This document shows positions 17,101-23,625 of a stretch of 23,625 nucleotides of DNA, piece by piece. Both the position numbers and the translations under genes were made by a program. Each line of letters starts with the position of its first letter. The stretch's first letter is position 1. The notes beneath the pieces were generated by a model. It was not told the origin of the DNA, ran no database searches, and saw nothing but the letters and a program-made list of their open reading frames with translations. Source of the stretch: an uncultured Sutterella sp. Lineage in GTDB: Bacteria; Pseudomonadota; Gammaproteobacteria; Burkholderiales; Burkholderiaceae_F. The DNA lies in NCBI GenBank assembly GCA_900538905.1, contig UPZS01000036.1, positions 1-23,625 of the forward strand. The letters run 5' to 3'.

Positions 17101-17477
17101 TGAATCGATTGAAGAAGACGGGCTTGACGGCAGGCAGAGGAATCAGACTCAGTACAGATGGATTTGACCAACGAGTCGATTTCTGTCCTTTCCTTTTGGG
17201 CATCTAAGAGAAGATGACGTAGCAAGTCAAGCTGCAGTTGCTGGTCGTGAGGAGCCATGCTGACAAGCTTGCGAATGGCGTCGCGCTCAACAGCCGGATT
17301 GCCCGAGGCCTGCGCTTTGATGATTTGATCAGTAAGCCACTCGGTGTGCTGCGAGACACGCTCGGAGATGAGCGTCGTGTCTGGGGAACGAACGGAAGCC
17401 TGCGCTGTGGTTGCGGCTGTCAAAAGACAGCACAGCCAAACGCAGGATTTGCTCCAATTCACGCCCGCTTGCATCAT
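14145..17477 (-). CDS. bcsC: BcsC, TPR and outer-membrane beta-barrel cellulose export protein
   Basis: BcsC carries cellulose from the synthase across the periplasm and outer membrane. The 1110-residue protein is near the usual length (~1150). A signal peptide (~1-28, ending TAQAS) is followed by a long helical region of TPR-type repeats (~35-700) and then a C-terminal beta-barrel domain (~735-1095) with alternating, aromatic-rich strands typical of BCSC_C. A short tail rich in Pro and Thr ends in Arg, not in the usual terminal aromatic residue. The first of two adjacent ATGs (17475-17477) is chosen; a perfect AAGGAGG inside bcsZ sits 7 nt upstream, and the gap to the bcsZ stop is 2 nt. Confidence 0.95.
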   Translation of the reverse strand: MMQAGVNWSKSCVWLCCLLTAATTAQASVRSPDTTLISERVSQHTEWLTDQIIKAQASGNPAVERDAIRKLVSMAPHDQQLQLDLLRHLLLDAQKERTEIDSLVKSICTESDSSACRQARLLQSIHFGAQAEALSNVRLLAMAGNYDMASQNMLALFDGKEPQEDSLLFEYASMLLNTKNGRRHSMELLQRLTRSHSHIIAHRAREIIEAHHFETGLELALDEIYSDATRRRAAQFLQQAIARHPNDPRIQRWKNALIEGRYWLLCDAAEAALEQRRLAQAQKGYENAVALAPSRPFAYVGLSEVAEQAGNYPLAIQRMHQALKAAGDESENYRRVLNNRISRLKTAQQALVARKLAPAQNAAGDFLELPSQAYIAALTKQTKLSNYDAWEVYTLSRVLAAASRPQDIPDLWVKAMDAVPSAFDKLQVRYVYAQFLASYGDPREALSILKAIVSELHPDLDEDSLQALLHRPGATHLATQWFNLANVTEAEMLEQDALSLARRLSDDIEYAEALILAQKQNYVAALKRFFRLVDPASYQFAKAADWAMEVPEPRLSYWLWEQAARDPGWVTESVFGRVRAIETDESLALTEKRQRVGTLITQLEDELLRRNELTSNNLLRMTSSLEDVQAHDQARALLERRITLADNPGNEDDAMLWRRLAMYYEESSNNAAALDAYRQGLVSTGWLKAEEMNDDAAFTLATRTLDPPVSRLPNEEPQPLDSDGWLTNSLKARAAELYQRNQTVFRSGLHFERDSGTSGYSDLTMLTWMNEVSFPAQGGVVTLRTDSVCYDTGSLGGDYQSFGTREEWIGDHSFSPVNSDFGQSVAFIWEGEQLSFDIGTTPMGMIYSDVSAGVSWRWDWRDFGFRLEGYYRPETGSLLAIGGQRDPNTGLTWGGVRRLGASINLSHDLGGKNGFWARASIESIKGHHVADNYGLQLMGGWYHRLINLPNRRTLTGLSAFFWQYGKDLSDYHWGQGGYYSPKHAYSAGLMLDEARRYANWSWQLRGQLGISASTSSSYDRYHAKNSIRPYPLPDIDAQYSDDSSVELGVSLYGAVERRLTRRVIVGAAMSYQNSDEYAPFYAGLWLRWSLTDWLGDLALPPTPMTPYAQR

Positions 17478-17479
17478 CG

Positions 17480-18637
17480 TCAGGCCTCCTTGCCGGAAGT
17501 GGCAAGCAACAGACGGCCGTATCGGTCGAAGGCAAAGCAGCCGTCGTCAAAACCGCGGCCGAAAAGCGTGAGCATGCTCTTGTAATAATTTTGAGCGTCG
17601 ATGGGAACCGACTCAAGAAGCGAACGCATCATAGCGGCCTCCGACGACTGCGGATTCCAGCTCAAAAATGCGGCGACAAAGGCATCGGGGCCGGGAGAGC
17701 CGACAGAAAGTCGCGGTGCGTTGACCCTCCCGATCGGTCCCATTCGAGCTTTAACAAAGCCGTAGGCGTTTTGGAAGCGCTCGAGAAGCATGGCGCGTTC
17801 GGGGACGTCGCTTGCGAGCATGCCGGCCCACATGTAGGTGCGGATAGCGTCCCAGCTGCCGCTGTCGCGGTCGGTCGCCAAAAGTAATCCGCGGGCATTG
17901 AACCGAGCCCAGTCAGGCACGATGCCGGTGGGACTGGAGCGCAACAGCGCGCGCAGCGTCGATCGTGCAATGCCTTGCCAGGCCGCGTCTTCCCGACAGA
18001 AGCGTTGCATCAGTTGCAACGGGTAGTAGCTCGGGTTGAGTGTTACGGAACCGTCTTCATGCTGAAAGCCTCGCTTGGCGGGCAGGCAAACGGATCCGAG
18101 CGTACCTACGGTGCGGACGCACTGTTTTTTGACAAGTTCCAATAGGGAAAGTGCTTGAGTGCGGTAGTCATCGACCCTCCAGAGCCGCGAAGCCTCAAGC
18201 AGTGAATAAGCAATCCAGAGGTCGGCATCAACGGCATTGTTGTCATCAATAACGTCCCAGTGCTCTTCGAGGCGCCGCGTTTTGGGATTTCGCGTATCGG
18301 ACAGACGCCCCCAAAGCCAGGCTGGCAGCGTTTTGCCGCAGTCGCCTGCGCAAAGATTGTTTTGTGTCCATTGCCACAGGGCGTCGAAAAGGGCACGGTC
18401 ACCAGCGACAAGACTGAAGAACATTGCATAGGACTGGCCTTCACTTGTCGTGATGAGACGCTTGTCGCTGACGTCAATGACGCGCCCGTTGTGAACGGCA
18501 CCGGCTACAAAGCCTTGCCAGAGCGCGAGCCACTGTTTGCGGCGTCGGGTGCTCTTGGCAGACACCGAGGAACTTCCCGCGCAGGCAGCAGCACACATCA
18601 GCGCGAGTCGTTCGAGAAAGACGCGACGGCTCGTCAT
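17480..18637 (-). CDS. bcsZ: BcsZ, periplasmic endo-beta-1,4-glucanase (GH8), with a Tat-like signal peptide
   Basis: BcsZ cuts beta-1,4-glucan in the periplasm and is needed for proper cellulose export. The 385-residue protein matches family length. The GH8 catalytic pair is visible: general acid E66 in ITTSEGQSY and D263 in SWDAIRTYMW; the NNAVDADLW region (133-141) carries further conserved Asp. The N-terminus reads TSRRVFLER followed by a hydrophobic stretch and SVSA-K, which fits a twin-arginine (Tat) signal; E. coli BcsZ has a Sec signal. A longer frame runs back to 18826 inside bcsB but lacks export character. The ATG at 18635-18637 forms an ATGA overlap with the bcsB stop and has GGAG 7 nt upstream, so it is the start. 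Confidence 0.95.
   Translation of the reverse strand: MTSRRVFLERLALMCAAACAGSSSVSAKSTRRRKQWLALWQGFVAGAVHNGRVIDVSDKRLITTSEGQSYAMFFSLVAGDRALFDALWQWTQNNLCAGDCGKTLPAWLWGRLSDTRNPKTRRLEEHWDVIDDNNAVDADLWIAYSLLEASRLWRVDDYRTQALSLLELVKKQCVRTVGTLGSVCLPAKRGFQHEDGSVTLNPSYYPLQLMQRFCREDAAWQGIARSTLRALLRSSPTGIVPDWARFNARGLLLATDRDSGSWDAIRTYMWAGMLASDVPERAMLLERFQNAYGFVKARMGPIGRVNAPRLSVGSPGPDAFVAAFLSWNPQSSEAAMMRSLLESVPIDAQNYYKSMLTLFGRGFDDGCFAFDRYGRLLLATSGKEA
17485..17491 (-). promoter_or_regulatory. Consensus Shine-Dalgarno of bcsC within bcsZ
   Basis: On the minus strand the final bcsZ codons contain a full AAGGAGG, 7 nt before the bcsC ATG. It is the best ribosome binding site seen in the operon and suggests high, independent translation of the exporter. 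Confidence 0.75.
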
Positions 18638-20991
18638 GACTGAACTCCGTTGTTTTTGCGGCGGCCGGCTCGTTTCTGCAATGCTTCGTGAGCGTCCTTG
18701 AGTCGCTTGGCTGCCACGCGCTTCATGGTCACGTAGATGAACGTGAGCGAGGCGACGATAAAGATTGCCGACAGGAAGAAGAGTACCAGCGGTCGATCGA
18801 GCAGGGCATACCAGATGCGTTGCCACCAGGGAAGATTACCGATGTAGTAGGAGTCGGCCGTGTAAAAGTTCACACTGGAACGACCGGCCACAAGGCTTAC
18901 TGCACCCTCGGCGTCGGTGAGCGACGAAGGATACGAAAGCTTGTCATGCAAAACCCGCGTGCCGTCGCCCTTGGCACTCAGAATGGCAACAACGGAACGT
19001 CCGGTTGAGATCGGTGATTCGAAGCCGACGATGGCCGCTCGCTTATCGGTGGTTGTCAGTTCGGGGCGAGCCTTGACTTGCCGCTGTTCGCGCGGCAGGT
19101 TGTTATCCGCGGGCGAAAGCACCGAAACGATTTCTTGCTCAAATAACGGCGGTGTATCGTCCGGTTTTGTTTGGTCGGGAATGCGGCCGAAGACGAGGAT
19201 GTCCTTGTTCATCAGTATTTCTGGATTCGGGTTGCTTGAGACCGTAATTAACGTTGCGGCAGCTCCCGTTTGCGCACCGGTGCGTCCCATGGTCGTCAGG
19301 AACATGCTGGCGTCGACTGCTTCAATGTTGCTGGGAACAACAGCAACCGTCTGCGCAAAATCGGCAAAACGTGTAAACGGATAACCGCTTTGAGCGAACA
19401 AGCGCGTGTTGGGCATCCGGGCGAAGTGGTAGAACCCGCGGAAGTCGAGCGTTGAGTTGGGAACGATATCGACCTGATTGTCGGGAATGAGCAGCGACGG
19501 GCACTTCTCAAGCGTGGCGCCGCCGGAAACGGCCAGACTGTACTGGAAATCAAATTCCAGTTCGTTGGCAGCATCCAGGTAAACGGCAGGAATATTCAGG
19601 GCACGAATCCAGCTTGCCATCGAATCGAGTGCGGGTAGGTGCTGAGTTCCGTGTCTGTTGGTCGAGCGGTCGGGCGCAAGCTCGTGAATGTGCATGAGCG
19701 AGCCGTTGATTCGAATGCGCACGCTTGCCGGCGCATCTTCGGGCGGCGGAGTATAGCGGTATTGCAAGTCAAGCGGCACGTAGGTGCGCGGCACGATGAA
19801 CAGATCGGGCGGCAGTCGGAAGTTCAGTCGAATCGGTGGTGGCAAAGCGCCGCTCGATTGCAGTTGTCCGCCGTACTGCTGCAACTCCGAAAAAGGAACT
19901 TTACGGTCTGTGGAGAGCCATTTGGGTGCGTCGTATGCCTTACGTTCGGTGGTAATCACGGGTTCCTTGATCAGAGCTCGCCGGCCGGCAAGCGTGTCGG
20001 AATGAAGCGCTAACGCGCGTGCCGCGGTGATGAGTTCCGCATCATTGCGACCGAGAACGATCAGCATCTTGGCCCAGCCCGAGTTGGGTTCATCTGCGAT
20101 GCGGATCTCGGGGCCCTCGATGGGATCCGATTCCTTTAAAAACTTCGGCAGTGTGTCTGCAGTTGCGAAAACGACGAAGTGACTGTCGGCTGGGGGCAGG
20201 TCATAGTAGACGGGGATCGAGAGACCCCTCCAGTCGGCCTGAACACCGGCCCAGGAGGCGACGATGGCTGCCGCTTTCAGAGTATCGTCGTTGGGCGTTC
20301 CGGCAAAGACAAACGGTAGCACGATTCTCTTGTGACTGGCCTCGTCAATAAAGGGGGAGGGCAGCAAAATGAGTTCATCGGCCAGACGCACTTTCTGTTT
20401 GGCGAGCGTGATGGAGCTGTCTTTGTCGATTTCAACCCACAGCGTCTTATGGGCGGGCGATTCGCACGAATTGGTATAAGAACCGACGAAGTCGAACTCC
20501 AATGTATTGCGGTTCTTGAGTTTTTTGGCGTCAAGCTTGATTTCGTTGACAGCCGGACGACCGAGGTTCTCAGTGTTGATCGGCAGACTCACCTGCATTT
20601 CACCGTTGAGTCGGATATTGACCTGAGATCGTACGGGAATCAATGAAGGGGAGGCTGTCCACTTGAGAAAAACGGTGGCGTCGGTAGCAATTTCGTCGCG
20701 CGGAACTTGGAAATCAACGTAGATCTTCGGGCGCAAACCGGTCATGACGAGCGGTTCGTTTCCGTAACGGGCCAGAAGCTGCGTGAAGGGATGGATTTCT
20801 TTGGTGGTTTCCAGAACGTCGCTGCGATCACCCGGTCCCAGCATCATTTCTCGTTGAATCGGACGAAGGTCGTCGGGGGCGGGCGAGGTTTGACCTGCTG
20901 TCAGACCTGACAGACACAGGGCAGCCACACCGATCAGCAAGTTTGCCGTCAGGTGAAGCAATTTTGAATTTTTTGTTGTTCTGTGTCCCAT
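18634..20991 (-). CDS. bcsB: BcsB, periplasmic subunit of cellulose synthase
   Basis: BcsB pairs with BcsA and guides the glucan through the periplasm. The 785-residue protein has a signal peptide (~1-33, hydrophobic core LLIGVAALCLSGLTA). It then has a large periplasmic part of alternating carbohydrate-binding-like and flavodoxin-like domains, and one C-terminal membrane helix (~738-762) followed by a basic tail (KRVAAKRLKDA). This architecture and the position after bcsA are diagnostic. The ATG at 20989-20991 is the only sensible start, yet no Shine-Dalgarno precedes it: the 54 nt after bcsA are AT-rich and pyrimidine-rich. The stop overlaps the bcsZ start (ATGA). Confidence 0.95.
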   Translation of the reverse strand: MGHRTTKNSKLLHLTANLLIGVAALCLSGLTAGQTSPAPDDLRPIQREMMLGPGDRSDVLETTKEIHPFTQLLARYGNEPLVMTGLRPKIYVDFQVPRDEIATDATVFLKWTASPSLIPVRSQVNIRLNGEMQVSLPINTENLGRPAVNEIKLDAKKLKNRNTLEFDFVGSYTNSCESPAHKTLWVEIDKDSSITLAKQKVRLADELILLPSPFIDEASHKRIVLPFVFAGTPNDDTLKAAAIVASWAGVQADWRGLSIPVYYDLPPADSHFVVFATADTLPKFLKESDPIEGPEIRIADEPNSGWAKMLIVLGRNDAELITAARALALHSDTLAGRRALIKEPVITTERKAYDAPKWLSTDRKVPFSELQQYGGQLQSSGALPPPIRLNFRLPPDLFIVPRTYVPLDLQYRYTPPPEDAPASVRIRINGSLMHIHELAPDRSTNRHGTQHLPALDSMASWIRALNIPAVYLDAANELEFDFQYSLAVSGGATLEKCPSLLIPDNQVDIVPNSTLDFRGFYHFARMPNTRLFAQSGYPFTRFADFAQTVAVVPSNIEAVDASMFLTTMGRTGAQTGAAATLITVSSNPNPEILMNKDILVFGRIPDQTKPDDTPPLFEQEIVSVLSPADNNLPREQRQVKARPELTTTDKRAAIVGFESPISTGRSVVAILSAKGDGTRVLHDKLSYPSSLTDAEGAVSLVAGRSSVNFYTADSYYIGNLPWWQRIWYALLDRPLVLFFLSAIFIVASLTFIYVTMKRVAAKRLKDAHEALQKRAGRRKNNGVQS

Positions 20992-21045
20992 TTGTGAAGC
21001 GAAAGAAAAAGTAATTTTTATTGTTTCGAAAAAGTTTGCCGCTGT
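20992..21045 (-). other. 54-nt bcsA-bcsB spacer without a ribosome binding site
   Basis: This is the longest gap inside the operon. It is AT-rich, contains an 8-nt direct repeat (GAAAAAGT on the plus strand at 21005-21012 and 21028-21035) and shows no purine-rich Shine-Dalgarno before the bcsB ATG. No terminator-like stem was found. It may hold a site for post-transcriptional control or processing, but nothing specific can be claimed. Confidence 0.5.
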
Positions 21046-23550
21046 TTAGAACTTTTCGGCGAAAACGTCATGTCGGTGACCGTGCGGGGAAGTTTTGAGC
21101 GGAGCCCGCGGGATAAAGCTCACAATCCAGCCGAAAGTCATGTCGATGGCCGCAAACGTCAGGCTGATGGGGAGTGGGGCATAGCGGCATACACCCGAAA
21201 TGCCACGTCCGGCAAAGCGCAGAATGCTACCGGCACCGGAAAAAAGACCGCCGGCGGGGCGGAACGTTTTGCCTTTCCAAAGATCCGGACGGCAGAATGT
21301 GGCTGCAACAAAAGCGCGTTCGTTCTGACTGTCGCTAAAACGCAGCTCCAGACCGAGTGCATGACCGCTGGAACGGCGTACCACGGCTTCAAAGTCGTAG
21401 GCAACGCCTCGATCGGTGAGCACTACTGCGACGGTGTCGCCCTTTATGAACGGGTTGTCGACCAGCGGTAGCAGCGTGACGCTGGCGCCGTTTTGCGAGA
21501 AATCGTTGAGCATGGCGCTCGTGTGCTGTCCGTTTTTATCTCGTATGGCCATGGGAACCTTGAGCTTGATGCGCGCATGTTGACGCTGTTGTACGGTTTC
21601 GACGGCCACGGCCGTGGCTGTTCCGAGAATGACGATGTTGTAGGCAAGCCAGAGAAGGTTAACGAGCAGGAGCGCAGAATTGATTCCGTCGGCAAGCGTG
21701 GCGCGTATGCATAAAACGACGACGCCCGCGATGTTTAACAATAAAAGTACAACGTAGGGGCGGGCTATTTGCCAGTCCATATAGTCCGAGTCGACGGTGC
21801 CGCCTTTGGCTGTGACGTTGAATTTGCCATAGTGCGGTGCAAAAAGCGCAACGGTCGTGGGTAGCACAATGTAGCAGGCCAAAATAGTGTCGTAGATCTC
21901 ACCCATCAGCGGGATGCGGTGCCCGCGCTGAACGGCGTCGCTTGTGATGACCGAATGCAACAGATGCGGTAACACGAAAGCCAGAATGGCAAGTCCCGGA
22001 GCCTGAATGACGTTGATTTCAAAAAAGACGAAAGGCAATGGTGCAATCAGAAAGATCAGGCGCGGCACCCCCATCAGGAAGTACATCATGGCGCTGAAGA
22101 AGCACAGGCGTTGAGCGAGCTTCAGACCTTTTCCGAGTAGAGGGTTGTCCAAGCGGAAAATCTGAGTCATGCCACGGGCCCAACGGATACGTTGACCGAT
22201 GTGCGCCGACAGGGTCTCGGTGGCCAGTCCGGCAGCCAGTGGCTCGGCAATGCAAGCCGTGTGCCAACCGCGGCGAAGCATTTTGAGCGAAGTGTGAGCG
22301 TCTTCCGTCACCGTTTCGACTGCGATGCCTCCAATTTCATCAAGCGCACGGCGACGCATAACGGCACATGAACCGCAGAACATGCAGGCGTTCCACATAT
22401 CGTTGCCCTTCTGAACGAAGTCATGGAATAGGGCGTTTCCCAAGGGCACAGCGTCGGTTAGGCCCAGATTGCGCTCGAAAGGATCCTGCGAATAAAAATG
22501 ATGCGGCGTCTGCACCAAGGCGATCTTCGGATCCTTGAGCATCCAACCCATGGTTTTGAGCAGGAATGAGCGAACCGGAATATGGTCGCAGTCAAAGATC
22601 ACCACATATTCGCCCGACAGCTTCGTGAGTGCGTGGTTGATATTGCCGGCTTTGGCGTGATCGTGTTTCTCGCGGCGAATGTACCCTGCCCCCGCGCTTT
22701 CTGCAAAATCGCGAAATTCGTCGCGACTGCCGTCGTCGAGAATCCAAACGTGCAGTTTGTCACTGGGCCAGTCGAGTGACAAAGCGCCGTAGACAGTTGC
22801 GCGTACGACCTCCAACGATTCGTTATACGTCGGAATGCAGACATCAACGTGCGGCCATGAAGTTTGATCGTCAGGCAGTGGTACCGGTTTGCGCTCAAGC
22901 ACCCAGAATGACTGGAAGTAGCTCAGCGCCATGAGCACGTACGTATAGGTTTCAGCAAGCACAAGCAGAACCGAAAAAATGGAACCCGCCGGCGTGTCGA
23001 AGTTGAGCGTCTCGCTGTAGCGCCACCAGAGGTAACGAGATGAGACGAGAGCTGATATCAAAACGAGCGAAATAACAGTCAGGCGCGAGCGTATTCCTCG
23101 CAAAAGGATCGCAAGCGACAGGGTGCAGGAGCAGAAGACAGCTTGATACAGCGGATCAAGAGGCTGCGTAATGCACATCCACGCAAGCGACAGGGCGCCC
23201 GCCGCAAGAAGGCTCAGCGCAAAAATATGGTGCCACCCCAGACGGCGTGGTTTGCCGTTGGCAAGCAACCTTATGCGGGTTGCGGTCTGGTCAATGGCAT
23301 CAAGCAGATTACCGGTTCGCTGTCGAGCCCAGTTGAATCGAGTCTTCCAAAACGCTGAGACTCGTTTTTCCTTGTTCCGGTCGGTGATTCGCTCCCCGAT
23401 ACTGAAAAATATCAGGAAAAGAATTTGCAGCAGGATGCGTATGCTGTCAAGCGGTCGGATGCGGTCGGGGTTGACTGTTCTGAAAACAGGGCCGAAGCTG
23501 CTGCGCAACTTGTCGTAGACCGTGTTTTCGAGCGGAAACAGCGCCCAGGC
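21046..23550 (-). CDS. bcsA: BcsA, cellulose synthase catalytic subunit with PilZ domain (5' end missing at contig end)
   Basis: BcsA is the inner-membrane GT2 enzyme that polymerises UDP-glucose and extrudes the glucan. Numbered from the first native residue (Ala at 23548-23550), the fragment has 834 residues; comparison with E. coli BcsA suggests roughly 40 N-terminal residues are lost. Membrane segments flank the GT2 domain, whose motifs are complete: ILDDGS (D272, D273), FDCD (D320, D322), TED (415-417) and QRIRW (453-457). The C-terminal PilZ domain keeps both c-di-GMP motifs, RQHAR (RxxxR, 656-660) and DFSQNG (DxSxxG, 683-688), so allosteric activation is expected. The frame continues into the contig-end sequencing adapter, giving a false GTG start at 23566-23568 and residues MCSSDL that are not part of the gene. 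Genes normally upstream (bcsR, bcsQ) lie beyond the contig. Confidence 0.96.
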   Translation of the reverse strand, partial: AWALFPLENTVYDKLRSSFGPVFRTVNPDRIRPLDSIRILLQILFLIFFSIGERITDRNKEKRVSAFWKTRFNWARQRTGNLLDAIDQTATRIRLLANGKPRRLGWHHIFALSLLAAGALSLAWMCITQPLDPLYQAVFCSCTLSLAILLRGIRSRLTVISLVLISALVSSRYLWWRYSETLNFDTPAGSIFSVLLVLAETYTYVLMALSYFQSFWVLERKPVPLPDDQTSWPHVDVCIPTYNESLEVVRATVYGALSLDWPSDKLHVWILDDGSRDEFRDFAESAGAGYIRREKHDHAKAGNINHALTKLSGEYVVIFDCDHIPVRSFLLKTMGWMLKDPKIALVQTPHHFYSQDPFERNLGLTDAVPLGNALFHDFVQKGNDMWNACMFCGSCAVMRRRALDEIGGIAVETVTEDAHTSLKMLRRGWHTACIAEPLAAGLATETLSAHIGQRIRWARGMTQIFRLDNPLLGKGLKLAQRLCFFSAMMYFLMGVPRLIFLIAPLPFVFFEINVIQAPGLAILAFVLPHLLHSVITSDAVQRGHRIPLMGEIYDTILACYIVLPTTVALFAPHYGKFNVTAKGGTVDSDYMDWQIARPYVVLLLLNIAGVVVLCIRATLADGINSALLLVNLLWLAYNIVILGTATAVAVETVQQRQHARIKLKVPMAIRDKNGQHTSAMLNDFSQNGASVTLLPLVDNPFIKGDTVAVVLTDRGVAYDFEAVVRRSSGHALGLELRFSDSQNERAFVAATFCRPDLWKGKTFRPAGGLFSGAGSILRFAGRGISGVCRYAPLPISLTFAAIDMTFGWIVSFIPRAPLKTSPHGHRHDVFAEKF

Positions 23551-23551
23551 C

Positions 23552-23625
23552 AGATCGGAAGAGCACACGTCTGAACTCCAGTCACCGTACGTAATCTCGT
23601 ATGCCGTCTTCTGCTTGAAAAAAAA
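23552..23625 (+). other. Illumina TruSeq adapter (index 22) plus poly-A read-off: non-genomic
   Basis: From 23552 the sequence reads AGATCGGAAGAGCACACG and continues exactly as the TruSeq read-1 adapter. It then has the 8-nt index CGTACGTA (23586-23593), then ATCTCGTATGCCGTCTTC and CTGCTTG, and ends in eight A (23618-23625), as produced when a read runs off the end of an adapter. Genomic sequence therefore stops at 23551 (the boundary base is ambiguous by one). This is library contamination that survived trimming and was assembled onto the contig end. Confidence 0.98.

Noticed and set aside
18638..18826. Upstream extension of bcsZ by 63 codons
   Set aside because: It lies wholly inside bcsB and encodes a charged, non-export N-terminus. 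The ATG at 18635-18637 has an SD, an ATGA overlap and a signal peptide directly after it.
23551..23568. GTG start and N-terminal MCSSDL for the bcsA frame
   Set aside because: The codons lie in the Illumina adapter (from 23552), so they are not genomic. Native BcsA continues upstream beyond the contig.

Overview
The window is one end of a draft contig from a Gram-negative proteobacterium. It carries a single, almost gap-free minus-strand operon for modified cellulose, phosphoethanolamine (pEtN) cellulose of the enterobacterial/Burkholderiales 'type II' kind, together with a cyclic-di-GMP control module. An inner-membrane synthase, a periplasmic cellulase, a TPR/beta-barrel export protein and BcsE/F/G all point to an organism with an outer membrane. 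Base composition is near 50% GC by eye. A gut-type betaproteobacterium (Sutterellaceae-like) or a gammaproteobacterium would fit, but I cannot fix the taxon from this sequence.

Layout, read in the direction of transcription (right to left): bcsA (5' end lost at the contig end), bcsB, bcsZ, bcsC, an EAL-domain phosphodiesterase, an orphan family-3 periplasmic solute-binding protein, a membrane GGDEF diguanylate cyclase, bcsE, bcsF, bcsG, a 1175-residue multi-sensor EAL protein, a CheB-CheR-PAS protein, and then a Rho-independent terminator. Most junctions are ATGA overlaps or gaps of under 31 nt. The largest gap, 54 nt, lies between bcsA and bcsB. The last ~270 nt at the left end are AT-rich, non-coding as far as I can see, and carry a near-identical 18-nt repeat.

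How the genes work together: BcsA makes the glucan and is switched on by c-di-GMP through its PilZ domain. BcsB, BcsC and BcsZ guide, export and trim it. BcsE (c-di-GMP sensor with an RxGD motif) and BcsF support the complex and recruit BcsG, which adds pEtN. The same transcript should also encode one c-di-GMP synthase, two putative c-di-GMP hydrolases and a periplasmic binding protein that may act as the ligand sensor of the synthase. Synthesis, sensing and destruction of the second messenger would thus be produced together with the machine they control.

The most interesting biology is the binding-protein/cyclase pair between bcsC and bcsE. The most important technical point is that the last 74 nt of the window are an Illumina TruSeq adapter with its index and poly-A run-off. 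They are not genomic, and they create a false N-terminus for bcsA.
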